64,000 nucleotides of DNA, from contig NZ_BHZC01000001.1 of assembly GCF_003865135.1 (NCBI RefSeq), forward strand, positions 620,001-684,000, given 5' to 3'. The notes under the pieces are model-generated. The model was given only the letters and a program-made list of their open reading frames with translations. It had not been told where the DNA came from and did not search any database. Below, one piece after another: positions 43,112 to 51,048 of the stretch (positions are counted from its first letter, which is position 1; every line of letters starts with the position of its first letter). The stretch is from Streptomyces chrestomyceticus JCM 4735. Lineage in GTDB: Bacteria; Actinomycetota; Actinomycetes; Streptomycetales; Streptomycetaceae. The position numbers and the translations under genes are program-made.

Positions 43112-43837
43112 CTACGCCTCTTCGTGTGGTCCCTCGCGGTAGCGCCTCAACACTTCGCGCGCGAGGGCCGGAAGGGGGCGGCCGGTGGTGAAGGCGCTCG
43201 CGCGCAGGCGTGCCAGGGCTTCGCTGACCGAGATGCTCAGGAGGCCGGCCAGTGCGCCGGCAGCGCGGTACGTAGTACCCCAGTGATCGTCGATGAGCCG
43301 GGCCGGGCGCCAGGGCAAGGGGGCGTCCCTGGCGAAATAGGGCAGGCACCGGTCGGCCAGGACGGCGGCCGTCTCCTCCAGCACCTGCATGGTGTCGTCG
43401 AGCGTGGGGTCGTCCAGGCGCAGGGGCTGGTACCGCAGGCAGTCGGCCGTGGCGAGGGTGCGCGGTCCGAGGTTGAGGGGGAAAGCGAATACGGCAGCGG
43501 CGTGTTCGAGTTCCTCGTGCAGTCGGGGAGCGAAGAACGGATACGGCATGGGGTGTGCCCGGACGTCCGGATAGAGCACCGGGCGGCCAGTGGCCGCCGC
43601 CTCCGGGCCAGGGCCTTCTCCCGTCTCGTACTGCACTTCCTCCAGGCGCAGCGCGGCCGGCCCGGTTGCCGCGAGCAGTTGGCGATCGGCCGGGGTGGTG
43701 GCCAGACACAAGGACACATCGTCCACCGGCAGGCCGTGGCGGATCGCCGCGCACAGCCGTTGCGGGAGGCGGGCGTCATCGCGTTCACGGGCCGCCGCGC
43801 GCACCAGGCGCGCCGCCCTGCTGCCGAACGGTGTCAC
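43112..43837 (-). CDS. GAF-ANTAR regulator
   Basis: A 241-aa protein. The GAF domain (about 15-150) includes AIRHGLPVDDVSLCLATTPADRQLLAATGPAALRLEEVQYETGEGPGPEAAATGRPVLYPD. The last 70 residues form a three-helix ANTAR-like domain: GTTYRAAGALAGLLSISVSEALARLRASAFTTGRPLPALAREVL. ANTAR proteins bind tandem RNA hairpins to control termination. GTG 43837 is preferred because GGAGGG lies 5 nt upstream; an in-frame GTG at 43906 would add 23 residues. The ligand and target RNA are unknown. Confidence 0.8.
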   Translation of the reverse strand: MTPFGSRAARLVRAAARERDDARLPQRLCAAIRHGLPVDDVSLCLATTPADRQLLAATGPAALRLEEVQYETGEGPGPEAAATGRPVLYPDVRAHPMPYPFFAPRLHEELEHAAAVFAFPLNLGPRTLATADCLRYQPLRLDDPTLDDTMQVLEETAAVLADRCLPYFARDAPLPWRPARLIDDHWGTTYRAAGALAGLLSISVSEALARLRASAFTTGRPLPALAREVLRRYREGPHEEA

Positions 43838-44080
43838 GGTCTCCCTCCGGGAAGCGTCGGTTCCTGTTCCCCGGGTGCCCGTCTCTCCTGGAGGCGAACC
43901 GGTCACGTCGCCCGGAATTCAGGGCGGCACGAGACTCGACAGCGTGGTCACGTGCCGCACAGCGACCGGTGAAAGCGGCATCACCGGCAGGGGAAACGTC
44001 GATAACCCACCCAGGATTTGTGGGCGACCAGAAATTTCCCAGGCGGACACCACTACTGACGGCCGAAAGGGCAAAGGAAA

Positions 44081-44105
44081 GCCGGGCGGCACGAGGCCGC
44101 CCGGC
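44081..44105 (-). terminator. Intrinsic terminator of the small secreted protein gene
   Basis: GCCGGGCGGC-ACGAG-GCCGCCCGGC is a perfect 10-bp stem. On the minus strand it is followed by TTTCCTTTGCCCTTTC, a T-rich tail, so it is a classical intrinsic terminator. Confidence 0.8.
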
Positions 44106-44126
44106 GAAAGGCCCGGAAAGAACGGG

Positions 44127-44393
44127 CTACGGAGTGGTGAAAAGCCACCACGAGGTCGTACCGTTCTGCGCGCAGAAGAACGACTGCCACTGACCGGCCT
44201 GCTGGCCCTGGTTTCCGGCGACCCAGCAGACTTCGTAGCTCGCGTACGGACCGTAGACCGCCGCCGGAGCTGCGGACACGGCCCGGGCGGCGGCATCGGA
44301 GACCTGCGGAGCCGCCGTCGCGGCCGACGGCAGCGCGAAAGCCGCGGAGGTCAGTACGACCACGGATACACCGCGCAGCATTTTCCTGAACAT
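44127..44393 (-). CDS. Small secreted Cys/Trp protein, 88 aa
   Basis: A signal peptide (MFRKMLRGVSVVVLTSAAFALPSAATAA) and a mature part of about 60 aa. The mature part ends ASYEVCWVAGNQGQQAGQWQSFFCAQNGTTSWWLFTTP, with two Cys likely to form a disulfide and a Trp-rich tail. I recognise no named family; the Cys-x-Gly-Asn pattern resembles small actinobacterial exported proteins of unknown role. GAGGGGGAAG precedes ATG 44393 and a strong terminator follows the stop. Confidence 0.72.
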   Translation of the reverse strand: MFRKMLRGVSVVVLTSAAFALPSAATAAPQVSDAAARAVSAAPAAVYGPYASYEVCWVAGNQGQQAGQWQSFFCAQNGTTSWWLFTTP

Positions 44394-44573
44394 GAGCTTC
44401 CCCCTCATCGTCATCCGTGACAGGGGCGACCCTAGGCCCGTCGCGGACAGCCGCACGATCACCCACACGGGTAACCTCCTCCGGGCGGGCGGTTTTACGG
44501 AGCGCATGAATGCAGCCCGGCGCACCACCGCTCCTCGCGCCCCGCGTACACGCCGGTGGACCCGACATTCCGC

Positions 44574-45380
44574 TCAGGGAGCGATCGCGTATTCGGTGAA
44601 TGAACCGCAGGTGCCGAATCCCAACCCCCGATAGACGGGCTCGCCGTCCGCCGACGCTTGCAGGACGGCGGTCCGGTACCCCTCGTCGCGGGCGGCGTGG
44701 AGCGTTGCGCACGTGACGGCGCCTCCGTAGCCGCGTCGGCGGTGCGTGGCGAGGGTCGCGATGTTGTAGATCCCTGCCACGCCGGCGTGCAGGAAGACCT
44801 CCGCCGAGCAGACCGGCCGGCCCTCCAGGTAGCCGACCAGGTACCGGGCCGGACTGTCGGCGGCGAGCGCCCACCGCGCGGTTTCGGCGTAGAACTGCCG
44901 GACGGTGGCGGCCGGCGGGTCCCACAGCGAGGACCTGCCGCTGCCGGACGGACCCACCACCACCGTCAGCCGGTGCGCGAGCGCACAGTCCACCACGGTG
45001 GCCACCAGGGCTTCCCGGCCGAAGAACCGTTCCTCGTCCGCCACCTCGAAGCGGGCCGGCCCCCGGTACGGCGGCTCGGCCCCCTCCTCCTGCTCCGGTG
45101 GTACGGGCACGGCCGCCACCTCGCGCGCGGCCCGGCGCCGGCGCTCCACCCACTCCACCCTTTCCCCGCCACAGGCCCGTACGTACGCCAGCACCGTGGA
45201 CAACGAGGCGAGCTGCTCGCCGGAAGCGGCCCGCGACAGCGTCGGAGCTGAGCACTCGACCCGCTGCGCCATCACCCGGTACGTGATCCCGCCGACCGCC
45301 CTGCGCAGTGTGCGCAGCTCGTGGGCGAAGTGCTGCACGGGGCCGGCGGTCGGGTCCAAGGGAAGCTCCCGGCGTCCCAT
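44574..45380 (-). CDS. Chimeric HTH/P-loop N-terminus joined to a GNAT acetyltransferase C-terminus
   Basis: A 268-aa chimera. Residues 1-152 are the start of a large HTH-P-loop regulator (XRE-like HTH around [24 protein letters not shown], then [35 protein letters not shown]). The sequence stops exactly at the Walker A loop, which has Arg instead of Lys. From about residue 154 it becomes a GNAT domain: [41 protein letters not shown] and [18 protein letters not shown]. Each half is incomplete compared with its family, so a deletion probably fused two genes near 44920. A working hybrid is possible but unproven. Confidence 0.68.
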   Translation of the reverse strand: MGRRELPLDPTAGPVQHFAHELRTLRRAVGGITYRVMAQRVECSAPTLSRAASGEQLASLSTVLAYVRACGGERVEWVERRRRAAREVAAVPVPPEQEEGAEPPYRGPARFEVADEERFFGREALVATVVDCALAHRLTVVVGPSGSGRSSLWDPPAATVRQFYAETARWALAADSPARYLVGYLEGRPVCSAEVFLHAGVAGIYNIATLATHRRRGYGGAVTCATLHAARDEGYRTAVLQASADGEPVYRGLGFGTCGSFTEYAIAP

Positions 45381-45615
45381 CCGTACCTGCCCCTTTCCTC
45401 GCGATCACGTCCCGCCCACCCCAGCCCCGCCCGTTCACCCACAGAAGACGCCTGTCAGCCAACTGCGGTGCGTGGGGGGTGTTGCGGGTTTTGATTCAGC
45501 GCAGGTGAGGGGCCTGCGTATCAATACGGGGCCACGAGAGGTTGGGGCACGACGATCGGCGGGCCGGCACGCGGTGCGGCACAACCACCGGGGGCATGAC
45601 GCGGGCGTGGGCCGG

Positions 45616-45852
45616 TCATGGCCGGCCGTCCCGCCCTCGCGATCCCGGCTCCCCACCCTTACCGCCCTCGAACCGCCGGGCAGCGGCGCGCAGTCCGGCC
45701 TTCACCGCGGGGTCCGCACAGCGGCGTACCGCGTCGAGCCGCCCCCTGCGCCGGAGGGCCAGGGCGATGGCGAAGACCAGTGCCGCCAGCACCAGGAGGC
45801 CGCCGATGATCAGGCCGAACCTGATGAGCACGAGATTGAGGTACGTCTCCAC
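45616..45852 (-). CDS. Small membrane protein, 78 aa
   Basis: One N-terminal membrane helix (LVLIRFGLIIGGLLVLAALVFAIALAL) followed by a basic cytoplasmic tail (RRRGRLDAVRRCADPAVKAGLRAAARRFEGGKGG). No family recognised. The GTG start has GAGGGAG upstream. It is divergent from a TetR gene across a 70-bp gap with a long inverted repeat, so it is almost certainly the TetR target. Confidence 0.68.
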   Translation of the reverse strand: METYLNLVLIRFGLIIGGLLVLAALVFAIALALRRRGRLDAVRRCADPAVKAGLRAAARRFEGGKGGEPGSRGRDGRP

Positions 45853-45873
45853 TGAGCATTCTCCCTCGTTGTG

Positions 45874-45912
45874 TCACGCCTGTGATAAATCCGTTGTATC
45901 ACAGGCGTGATA
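45874..45912. promoter_or_regulatory. TetR operator between membrane-protein and TetR genes
   Basis: TCACGCCTGTGATA (45874-45887) and its exact reverse complement TATCACAGGCGTGA (45897-45910) are separated by 9 nt. The second arm extends to TATCAC-AGGC-GTGATA, itself a palindrome. Two TetR dimers could bind, blocking both divergent promoters. Confidence 0.75.
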
Positions 45913-45922
45913 GAAAGGCCGT

Positions 45923-46585
45923 ATGCCCCGACACGTAGATCCGGAGGCGCGTCGTCGCCTCGTCGTCGACGCGTTGTTCCGTGTCGTCGTCCGCGAAGGT
46001 CTGCAGCGCACCTCGCTGCGTGCCGTCGCCGACGAGGCGCGGCTCAACATCGGTTCGCTGCGGCACTACTTCGACAGCCAGCAGGATCTGATGCGCTTCG
46101 CCATGCAGTCGATGCTCGACCGGGTGGAACGACGCCTGCTCGAACACGTCGAGCAGATCGGAGACCTGGAGCGGCACCCCCGCCCCGAACAGCTCCGGCT
46201 CGCCGCCGGGTTCCTGGCCGAGCTCCTGCCGCTCGACGAGCGCCGCCGCGCCGAGGTCACCGTCTTCCTGGACTTCAACACCGCGGCCCGTACCGACCCG
46301 GCCTTCGAGGACCTGTCGCGCCGGACCGCCGAAGGCACGAACAGCCTGGTGCGCCGGGTGCTCACGCGGCTCGCCGCGGCAGGCACGCTGCGGCCCGGTC
46401 TCGACATCGGCATCGAGACCGAGCGGCTGACGGCGCTCCTGGACGGCCTCGGCCTCAGAGCGGTGCTGCACCCCGCGAGTCTGTCCCCGCGGACCTGCGT
46501 CGATGTGCTGGACGCGCATCTCCGCGACCTGTCGCTGCCGGTTACGGAGGCGGCCCCGGACTCGGACTCGGCTCGGACCGCGTAG
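45923..46585 (+). CDS. TetR-family repressor
   Basis: A 220-aa TetR protein. The N-terminal HTH is VDALFRVVVREGLQRTSLRAVADEARLNIGSLRHYFDSQQDLMRFA. The C-terminal ligand domain carries EQLRLAAGFLAELLPLDERRRAEVTVFLDFNTAA, as in the TetR_C_6/BetI-like group. The ligand is unknown. AAAGG precedes ATG. The start is 10 nt after a palindromic operator shared with the divergent small membrane protein gene, so it is autoregulated. Confidence 0.88.
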   Translation: MPRHVDPEARRRLVVDALFRVVVREGLQRTSLRAVADEARLNIGSLRHYFDSQQDLMRFAMQSMLDRVERRLLEHVEQIGDLERHPRPEQLRLAAGFLAELLPLDERRRAEVTVFLDFNTAARTDPAFEDLSRRTAEGTNSLVRRVLTRLAAAGTLRPGLDIGIETERLTALLDGLGLRAVLHPASLSPRTCVDVLDAHLRDLSLPVTEAAPDSDSARTA

Positions 46586-46680
46586 CGACGTACGCCAGGC
46601 CAGGTACGCGGTGCGGGGCGCCTGAGCGCACTGTCATGCGCGGTGGCGCTCGGGCCTCGGCCGTGGCTCCGCCCCGCTGT

Positions 46681-47298
46681 TCACAGGCTCAGGAGAAGGC
46701 CGTCCAGCGGGGCCGGTACCTGTTCGGGGCCGAGGGCCTCTACGAGGAGGCGGCCGTAGCGGATCTTGCGGCCCTTCTTCGTGCCGAGGAAGCGCCGCAA
46801 CTGCTGGTGCCGGGGCCGGCCGTGCTGTGCGGGCTGACGCAGGAAGGTCTGCCAGGCCCGCAGGTCGCCCTCGGCCCGTACGATCTCCTCGGTCCTCGCC
46901 GTGCCCAGCGTCCGGATCAGCTCGTCCTCCAGGTCCGTCACGCACACGAAGAAGCCCGCGTACGGAACCCCTGCCCCCGCCAGACCGCGCTCGTAGAACC
47001 GCTGTTCGCCCTCGTCGCACAGGCCGGCCAGGCGCAGGCCGAGGCCGGGCGGACCGAGGAGTCCGGCGTAGCGGCCGACGCACATCGCCCCGCCCATCGG
47101 CAGGACGCACACCCCTTCGGCGGCGAGGTCCCGGCCGCGCCGTGCGGCCAGCGCCTCAACGGCCGCGTGGTCGCTCGGCCCTTCCAGCAGCACCACAGTC
47201 CGCACCCCCAGGTGCACGGCCAGATCGCTCGCGGGCCCGCCCGGGCCGCCGCCGGCCCAACCGCTGACCGCGTCCCGGAACGCGCACATGTCCGCCAT
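46681..47298 (-). CDS. Stand-alone TOPRIM protein (OLD-type)
   Basis: A 205-aa protein with an OLD-family TOPRIM fold. The catalytic Glu is in VVLLEGPSDHAAVEALAARRG and the acidic metal motif is AGLCDEGEQRFYERGL (D-x-G-E form). OLD nucleases normally carry an N-terminal ABC ATPase, which is absent here. Stand-alone forms are common in Streptomyces and of unknown function. The tail GTKKGRKIRYGRLLVEAL is basic and may bind nucleic acid. It is a single gene on the minus strand with no defence partner beside it. Confidence 0.78.
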   Translation of the reverse strand: MADMCAFRDAVSGWAGGGPGGPASDLAVHLGVRTVVLLEGPSDHAAVEALAARRGRDLAAEGVCVLPMGGAMCVGRYAGLLGPPGLGLRLAGLCDEGEQRFYERGLAGAGVPYAGFFVCVTDLEDELIRTLGTARTEEIVRAEGDLRAWQTFLRQPAQHGRPRHQQLRRFLGTKKGRKIRYGRLLVEALGPEQVPAPLDGLLLSL

Positions 47299-47390
47299 GG
47301 AGCGAGTCTCCGCCTCCGCCGATGGCGCGGCACGACATTTTCTACGGGCCTGCGGTCACCGCTCCTCGCGAGGACGGCCGGAGCGCGGCG

Positions 47391-48023
47391 TCAGCCTCGG
47401 GCCGGGGCCAGGACCAGCGGCAGGTAGACATCGTCGACGATCTCGATGATGGTCTCGTCCTCCACGGGGGCCCCGAAGAGCAGGAACTCGTTGCGGAGCA
47501 GGTCGGTGGCGACAGTGGCCCGCCGTGAGGCCGGCACCCACTCCTCGACCTCGCCGCGCTCGACGGCCCGCTGCAGGATGGTCCGGACCGCCACCGGGCC
47601 GGTGGTGTGGATGCGTTCACGGATCAGCCGGGCGAACTCGGGGTCACGCGTCAGGTCCACCAGCAGACCGCGCATGATGCCGCCGATCGGGCTGTCCATC
47701 TTGGCGGACACCTGCCGCAGCAGGGCGAGCAGGTCGCTGCGTAGTGTGCCGGTGTCGGGCAGTTCGACGTCGGACAGGCCGCGTGCCTGCCAGGCGTCCA
47801 GGGCCAGTTCGGCGCGTCCGGTCCACCGGCGGTAGAGGGCGGCCTTGCTCGTACGGGCGCGGGCGGCGACCCGTTCCATGGTCAGCGCGGCGTAGCCCAC
47901 CTCGGCCAGTTCGTCGAACGCCGCCATCAGGATGGCGTGTTCCAGTTCCTCGCCGCGGCGCCGCGGCCCTTTGCGGTGGTCGGCGGCCGGCGGGGCGGGC
48001 CGGTCGTCGGCGTTCGAAGACAG
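47391..48023 (-). CDS. TetR-family repressor, probable CTG start
   Basis: A 210-aa TetR protein when begun at CTG 48023, which has AAGGAG 5 nt upstream. The more obvious ATG 47927 would cut off the first helix (RGEELEHAILMAAFDELAEVGY) of the DNA-binding domain. The HTH continues LTMERVAARARTSKAALYRRWTGRAELA. The C-terminal domain (TetR_C_11/PsrA-like) has GGIMRGLLVDLTRDPEFARLIRERI. It is divergent from a CYP105-type P450 across a 125-bp gap with inverted repeats, so it very likely represses the P450-ferredoxin pair. Confidence 0.85.
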   Translation of the reverse strand: MSSNADDRPAPPAADHRKGPRRRGEELEHAILMAAFDELAEVGYAALTMERVAARARTSKAALYRRWTGRAELALDAWQARGLSDVELPDTGTLRSDLLALLRQVSAKMDSPIGGIMRGLLVDLTRDPEFARLIRERIHTTGPVAVRTILQRAVERGEVEEWVPASRRATVATDLLRNEFLLFGAPVEDETIIEIVDDVYLPLVLAPARG

Positions 48024-48066
48024 CGTGACTCCTTGGAGTGGGCAAAGGATGCCGAGAGGACGTTGC

Positions 48067-48123
48067 GTTCTCTAAGGGAGCACTCTAGCCTCCGAGTTAG
48101 AGAACTGACCGTTCTTTAAAGAG
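48067..48123. promoter_or_regulatory. TetR operators upstream of the CYP105-like gene
   Basis: GTTCTCTAA (48067-48075), TTAGAGAAC (48097-48105) and GTTCTTTAA (48111-48119) are three related half-sites. The last two form TTAGAGAAC-TGACC-GTTCTTTAA, an inverted repeat with one mismatch, 30 nt before the P450 ATG. Confidence 0.7.
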
Positions 48124-48148
48124 GCTGTCAGCACCTTCAAGGGGACCG

Positions 48149-49369
48149 ATGACCGAGACCTCAGCACCTCTCCGTACGACCGACGCCCCCGCCTTCCCCA
48201 GCAACCGCACCTGCCCGTACCAATTACCCGCCTCCTACGCCCGGCTGCGCGACGAGCCGGACGCGCTGCGGGCGGTGACCCTCTACGACGGCCGGCAAGC
48301 CTGGGTGGTGACCAAGCACGAGACCGCCCGCAAGCTGCTCGCCGACCCCCGGCTGTCCTCCGACCGTACCCACCCGACCTTCCCGCTCACCTCCCCGCGT
48401 CTTGAGGCGCTGCGCGACCGCCGGCCCGCCTTCATCGGCATGGACCCGCCCGAGCACGGCAAGCGGCGCCGGATGACGATCAGCGAGTTCACCGTCAAGC
48501 GCATCAAGGGGATGCGCCCGGACGTCGAACGCATCGTGCACGGGTTCCTCGACGAGATGCTCGCGGCGGGGCCGCCCGCCGACCTGGTCAGCCAGTTCGC
48601 GCTGCCGGTGCCGTCGATGGTGATCTGCCGGCTGCTGGGTGTCCCCTACGCCGATCACGACTTCTTCCAGGACGCCAGCAGGCGCCTGGTGCAGTCCACG
48701 GACGCGGCGGACGCGGCCGGTGCGCGCGACGACCTGGAGCGGTACCTGGACGAACTGATCACCGGCCTGGCGGCGGAGCCCGGACCCGGCCTGCTCAGCG
48801 CGCTGGTCCACCGGCAGCTCGCGGAGGGTACGACCGACCGCGAAGAGCTGATCTCCAACGCCATGCTCCTGCTCATCGCCGGGCACGAGACCACCGCGTC
48901 GATGACCTCCCTCAGCGTCATCACCCTGCTCGACCACCCCGACCAGTTGGCCGCTCTGCGTGCCGATCCGGCGCTCGTCCCCGGCGCCGTCGAAGAGCTG
49001 CTGCGCTATCTCGCCATCGCCGACATCGCGGGCGGCCGGGTCGCCACCGCCGACATCGAGATCGACGGGCAGCTTATCCGGGCCGGTGAGGGCGTGATCG
49101 TCACCAACTCCATCGCCAACCGCGACGCGGACGTCTTCCGCGATCCCGACACCTTCGACATCCACCGCTCGGCCCGGCACCACCTCGCCTTCGGCTACGG
49201 CGTCCACCAGTGCCTCGGCCAGAACCTGGCCCGGCTCGAACTGGAGATCATCCTGACCGCGCTGTTCGAGCGCATCCCCACCCTGCGGCTGGCCACCCCG
49301 GTCGAGCGCCTGGAACTGCGCCCCGGCACCACCATCCAGGGCGTCAACGAACTTCCCGTCACCTGGTGA
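48149..49369 (+). CDS. Cytochrome P450, CYP105-like
   Basis: A 406-aa soluble P450. The N-terminal half has the CYP105 pattern CPYQLPASYARLRDEPDALRAVTLYDGRQAWVV, DPRLSSDRTHPTFP and MTISEFTVKRIKGMRPDVE. The oxygen-binding I-helix is LIAGHETTAS, the ExxR is EELLRY and the heme loop FGYGVHQCLGQNLAR. CYP105 enzymes hydroxylate xenobiotics, macrolides and vitamin D-type substrates. Downstream is a 3Fe-4S ferredoxin, its likely electron donor. AAGGGG precedes ATG. Regulation by the divergent TetR is probable. Confidence 0.92.
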   Translation: MTETSAPLRTTDAPAFPSNRTCPYQLPASYARLRDEPDALRAVTLYDGRQAWVVTKHETARKLLADPRLSSDRTHPTFPLTSPRLEALRDRRPAFIGMDPPEHGKRRRMTISEFTVKRIKGMRPDVERIVHGFLDEMLAAGPPADLVSQFALPVPSMVICRLLGVPYADHDFFQDASRRLVQSTDAADAAGARDDLERYLDELITGLAAEPGPGLLSALVHRQLAEGTTDREELISNAMLLLIAGHETTASMTSLSVITLLDHPDQLAALRADPALVPGAVEELLRYLAIADIAGGRVATADIEIDGQLIRAGEGVIVTNSIANRDADVFRDPDTFDIHRSARHHLAFGYGVHQCLGQNLARLELEIILTALFERIPTLRLATPVERLELRPGTTIQGVNELPVTW

Positions 49370-49403
49370 CCCGTACAGAGGAGATGGAGAAGAGGTGGAA
49401 CCG

Positions 49404-49595
49404 ATGAAGGTGACCGCCGACCGAGCGGTCTGCGTCGGCGCCGGAATGTGCGCACTGACCGCGCCCGGCGTGTTCGACCAGGACGAGGACGGCATCGTCA
49501 CCGTACTCACCCCGGAGCCCGGCGACGACAGCCGGGACGCCGCCCTCGAAGCCGGGATGCTGTGTCCGTCCGGTGCCCTGCGGGTGGAGGAATGA
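49404..49595 (+). CDS. [3Fe-4S] ferredoxin
   Basis: A 63-aa ferredoxin with CVGAGMC and CPSGAL, giving the three-Cys [3Fe-4S] pattern of SoyB/SuaB-type P450 partners. The second position of the first motif is Gly rather than Cys. It lies 34 nt after the P450, so the pair is an operon. ATG 49404 with AGAGG upstream is preferred over GTG 49395. The reductase must come from elsewhere. Confidence 0.9.
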   Translation: MKVTADRAVCVGAGMCALTAPGVFDQDEDGIVTVLTPEPGDDSRDAALEAGMLCPSGALRVEE

Positions 49596-49620
49596 CGGAG
49601 GAATAGCAGCGGGACAGCAG

Positions 49621-49645
49621 CGAAGCCGGAGTCCGTCCGGCTTCG
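49621..49645 (+). terminator. Terminator of the P450-ferredoxin operon
   Basis: CGAAGCCGGA-GTCCG-TCCGGCTTCG is a perfect 10-bp stem with a 5-nt loop, 25 nt after the ferredoxin stop. Confidence 0.75.
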
Positions 49646-49734
49646 GTCGAGTTCGCCGATCACTTGCCACGGCCGCCGGTAGGGGGCCCGGGAAGTGGTC
49701 GGCGTTTCCGCGTGTGACGGTGTGCCGGCCGCGA

Positions 49735-49746
49735 TTACGTACGTAA
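49735..49746. promoter_or_regulatory. 12-bp palindrome in the 49596-49900 gap
   Basis: TTACGTACGTAA is a perfect palindrome about 155 nt upstream of the LAETG surface protein gene. The rest of this 305-nt gap shows no gene. It is a candidate regulator site; no family is implied. Confidence 0.35.
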
Positions 49747-49900
49747 CCGTCGAACCCCCGGGCTTCGCCTACGCAACATTCGCCTACCTCTTCACTTCCG
49801 CGCGTCGAGTACACAACCGTTCCTCCGCACCGGCCGTCAGGCTAGGTGTACAGATGCTCGTGCCACCTGAGTGGCAATGGGGATTCGAGAGGTGTGCTGG

Positions 49901-50983
49901 ATGAAGATACGCCGTGCCCTGACGGCCGCTGCGGCGGCCGCCGTACTAGCACCCGTCGCCGTCATGGCCGCGCCCGCCGCGTTCGCGGCGGAGCCGGCGC
50001 CGGGGGCCGGTGTCCGTACCCCCGCCTCCGCCGGCTCCACGGAAGCCGAGAACCCGGACAAGGCCGGCCCGGCCGACGAGGGCGAGCACAAGGACAAGGA
50101 CACCAAGCCCGCCGACAAGACCGGCAAGGGCACCGAAGCCGGCAAGGACGGCAAGGTCCCCGGTACCGGCCCTGCCGCCGGTGCGGGCAAGGCCCCCAAG
50201 GGCAGTGAAGGCACAAAGGGCTCCGAAGGCGCCAAGGGCAGCGAGAACACCGAGGACCAGGACCAGACCTGCGCGTTCGCGTCCGACCAGCTCCGGGTGG
50301 CGGTCGACAAGGTTCCCGCCCAGTTGGTCGCGGGCGGCGCCTGGACGCGGTTCACCATGACGCTCGACAACACCACCGGCAAGGCCATGGAGCAGGTGCA
50401 GCCGTTCCTGCACGTGTCCTCCTCGGAGGACGTCGACCGGCCGTGGCTGGAGCTGGAGACCGAGTACCGCGACAGCAAGACGGGTACCTGGAAGACCTTC
50501 CAGGAAGCGGACACGCGGGAGCTGTTCGGCTCCTTCGCGATCGGCGCGCACAAGAGCGTCACGCTGGAGCTGCGTACCCGTGTGGTGAAGAACGCCAAGC
50601 CCGGCTCCGGGTTCATGCTCGCCTCGGGCGACTACCGCAACCGCGACGGTTCCTGCGGCTCGGCCAAGGAATCCTTCACCGACTTCAAAATCCTGCCCGC
50701 CGGCAGCAAGCCCACGCAGCCCCCGGCCACGAAGCCGGGCCAGTCCGGCAAGCCGGGCGGCGACGCGGCCCGGACCGGACAGAGCGGCACGCACGGCGGT
50801 GCCGGTTCCGACGGCGGCGCCGGGCCGCAGGGCGGTCGGCTCGCCGAGACCGGCTCCGCCACCGCACTGCCGACCGTCGCGCTCGCCGGCGGTGCCGCGA
50901 TGGCCGTCGGCGCGGGAGCCGTGTTCGGCTCGCGGCGGCGCCGGGGCGCGGCCGCCCAGGGCGGCACGGACGCCTCCGCGTGA
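49901..50983 (+). CDS. Secreted, sortase-anchored surface protein (LAETG)
   Basis: A 360-aa exported protein. The signal peptide is MKIRRALTAAAAAAVLAPVAVMAAPAAFAA. A Lys/Gly/Glu-rich low-complexity linker (about 45-130) contains KGSEGTKGSEGAKGSE. A beta-sandwich-like domain with two Cys (QTCAFAS and DGSCGSA) follows at about 130-275. The C-terminus is a Pro/Gly-rich spacer, then LAETG, a hydrophobic helix and SRRRRG, a class E sortase signal. It is the paralogue of the next gene, which shares the signal peptide and beta domain but lacks linker and anchor. Function unknown. Confidence 0.82.
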   Translation: MKIRRALTAAAAAAVLAPVAVMAAPAAFAAEPAPGAGVRTPASAGSTEAENPDKAGPADEGEHKDKDTKPADKTGKGTEAGKDGKVPGTGPAAGAGKAPKGSEGTKGSEGAKGSENTEDQDQTCAFASDQLRVAVDKVPAQLVAGGAWTRFTMTLDNTTGKAMEQVQPFLHVSSSEDVDRPWLELETEYRDSKTGTWKTFQEADTRELFGSFAIGAHKSVTLELRTRVVKNAKPGSGFMLASGDYRNRDGSCGSAKESFTDFKILPAGSKPTQPPATKPGQSGKPGGDAARTGQSGTHGGAGSDGGAGPQGGRLAETGSATALPTVALAGGAAMAVGAGAVFGSRRRRGAAAQGGTDASA

Positions 50984-51048
50984 GCGGCGGGACCGCGCCC
51001 CTCACGATCCGCGAACGCACGAAGAAGAAGTACGAGAAAGAGGTTCCC

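Noticed and set aside
46681..47298. A Gabija-type or OLD defence system
   Set aside because: The TOPRIM protein has no ATPase domain and no helicase gene beside it.
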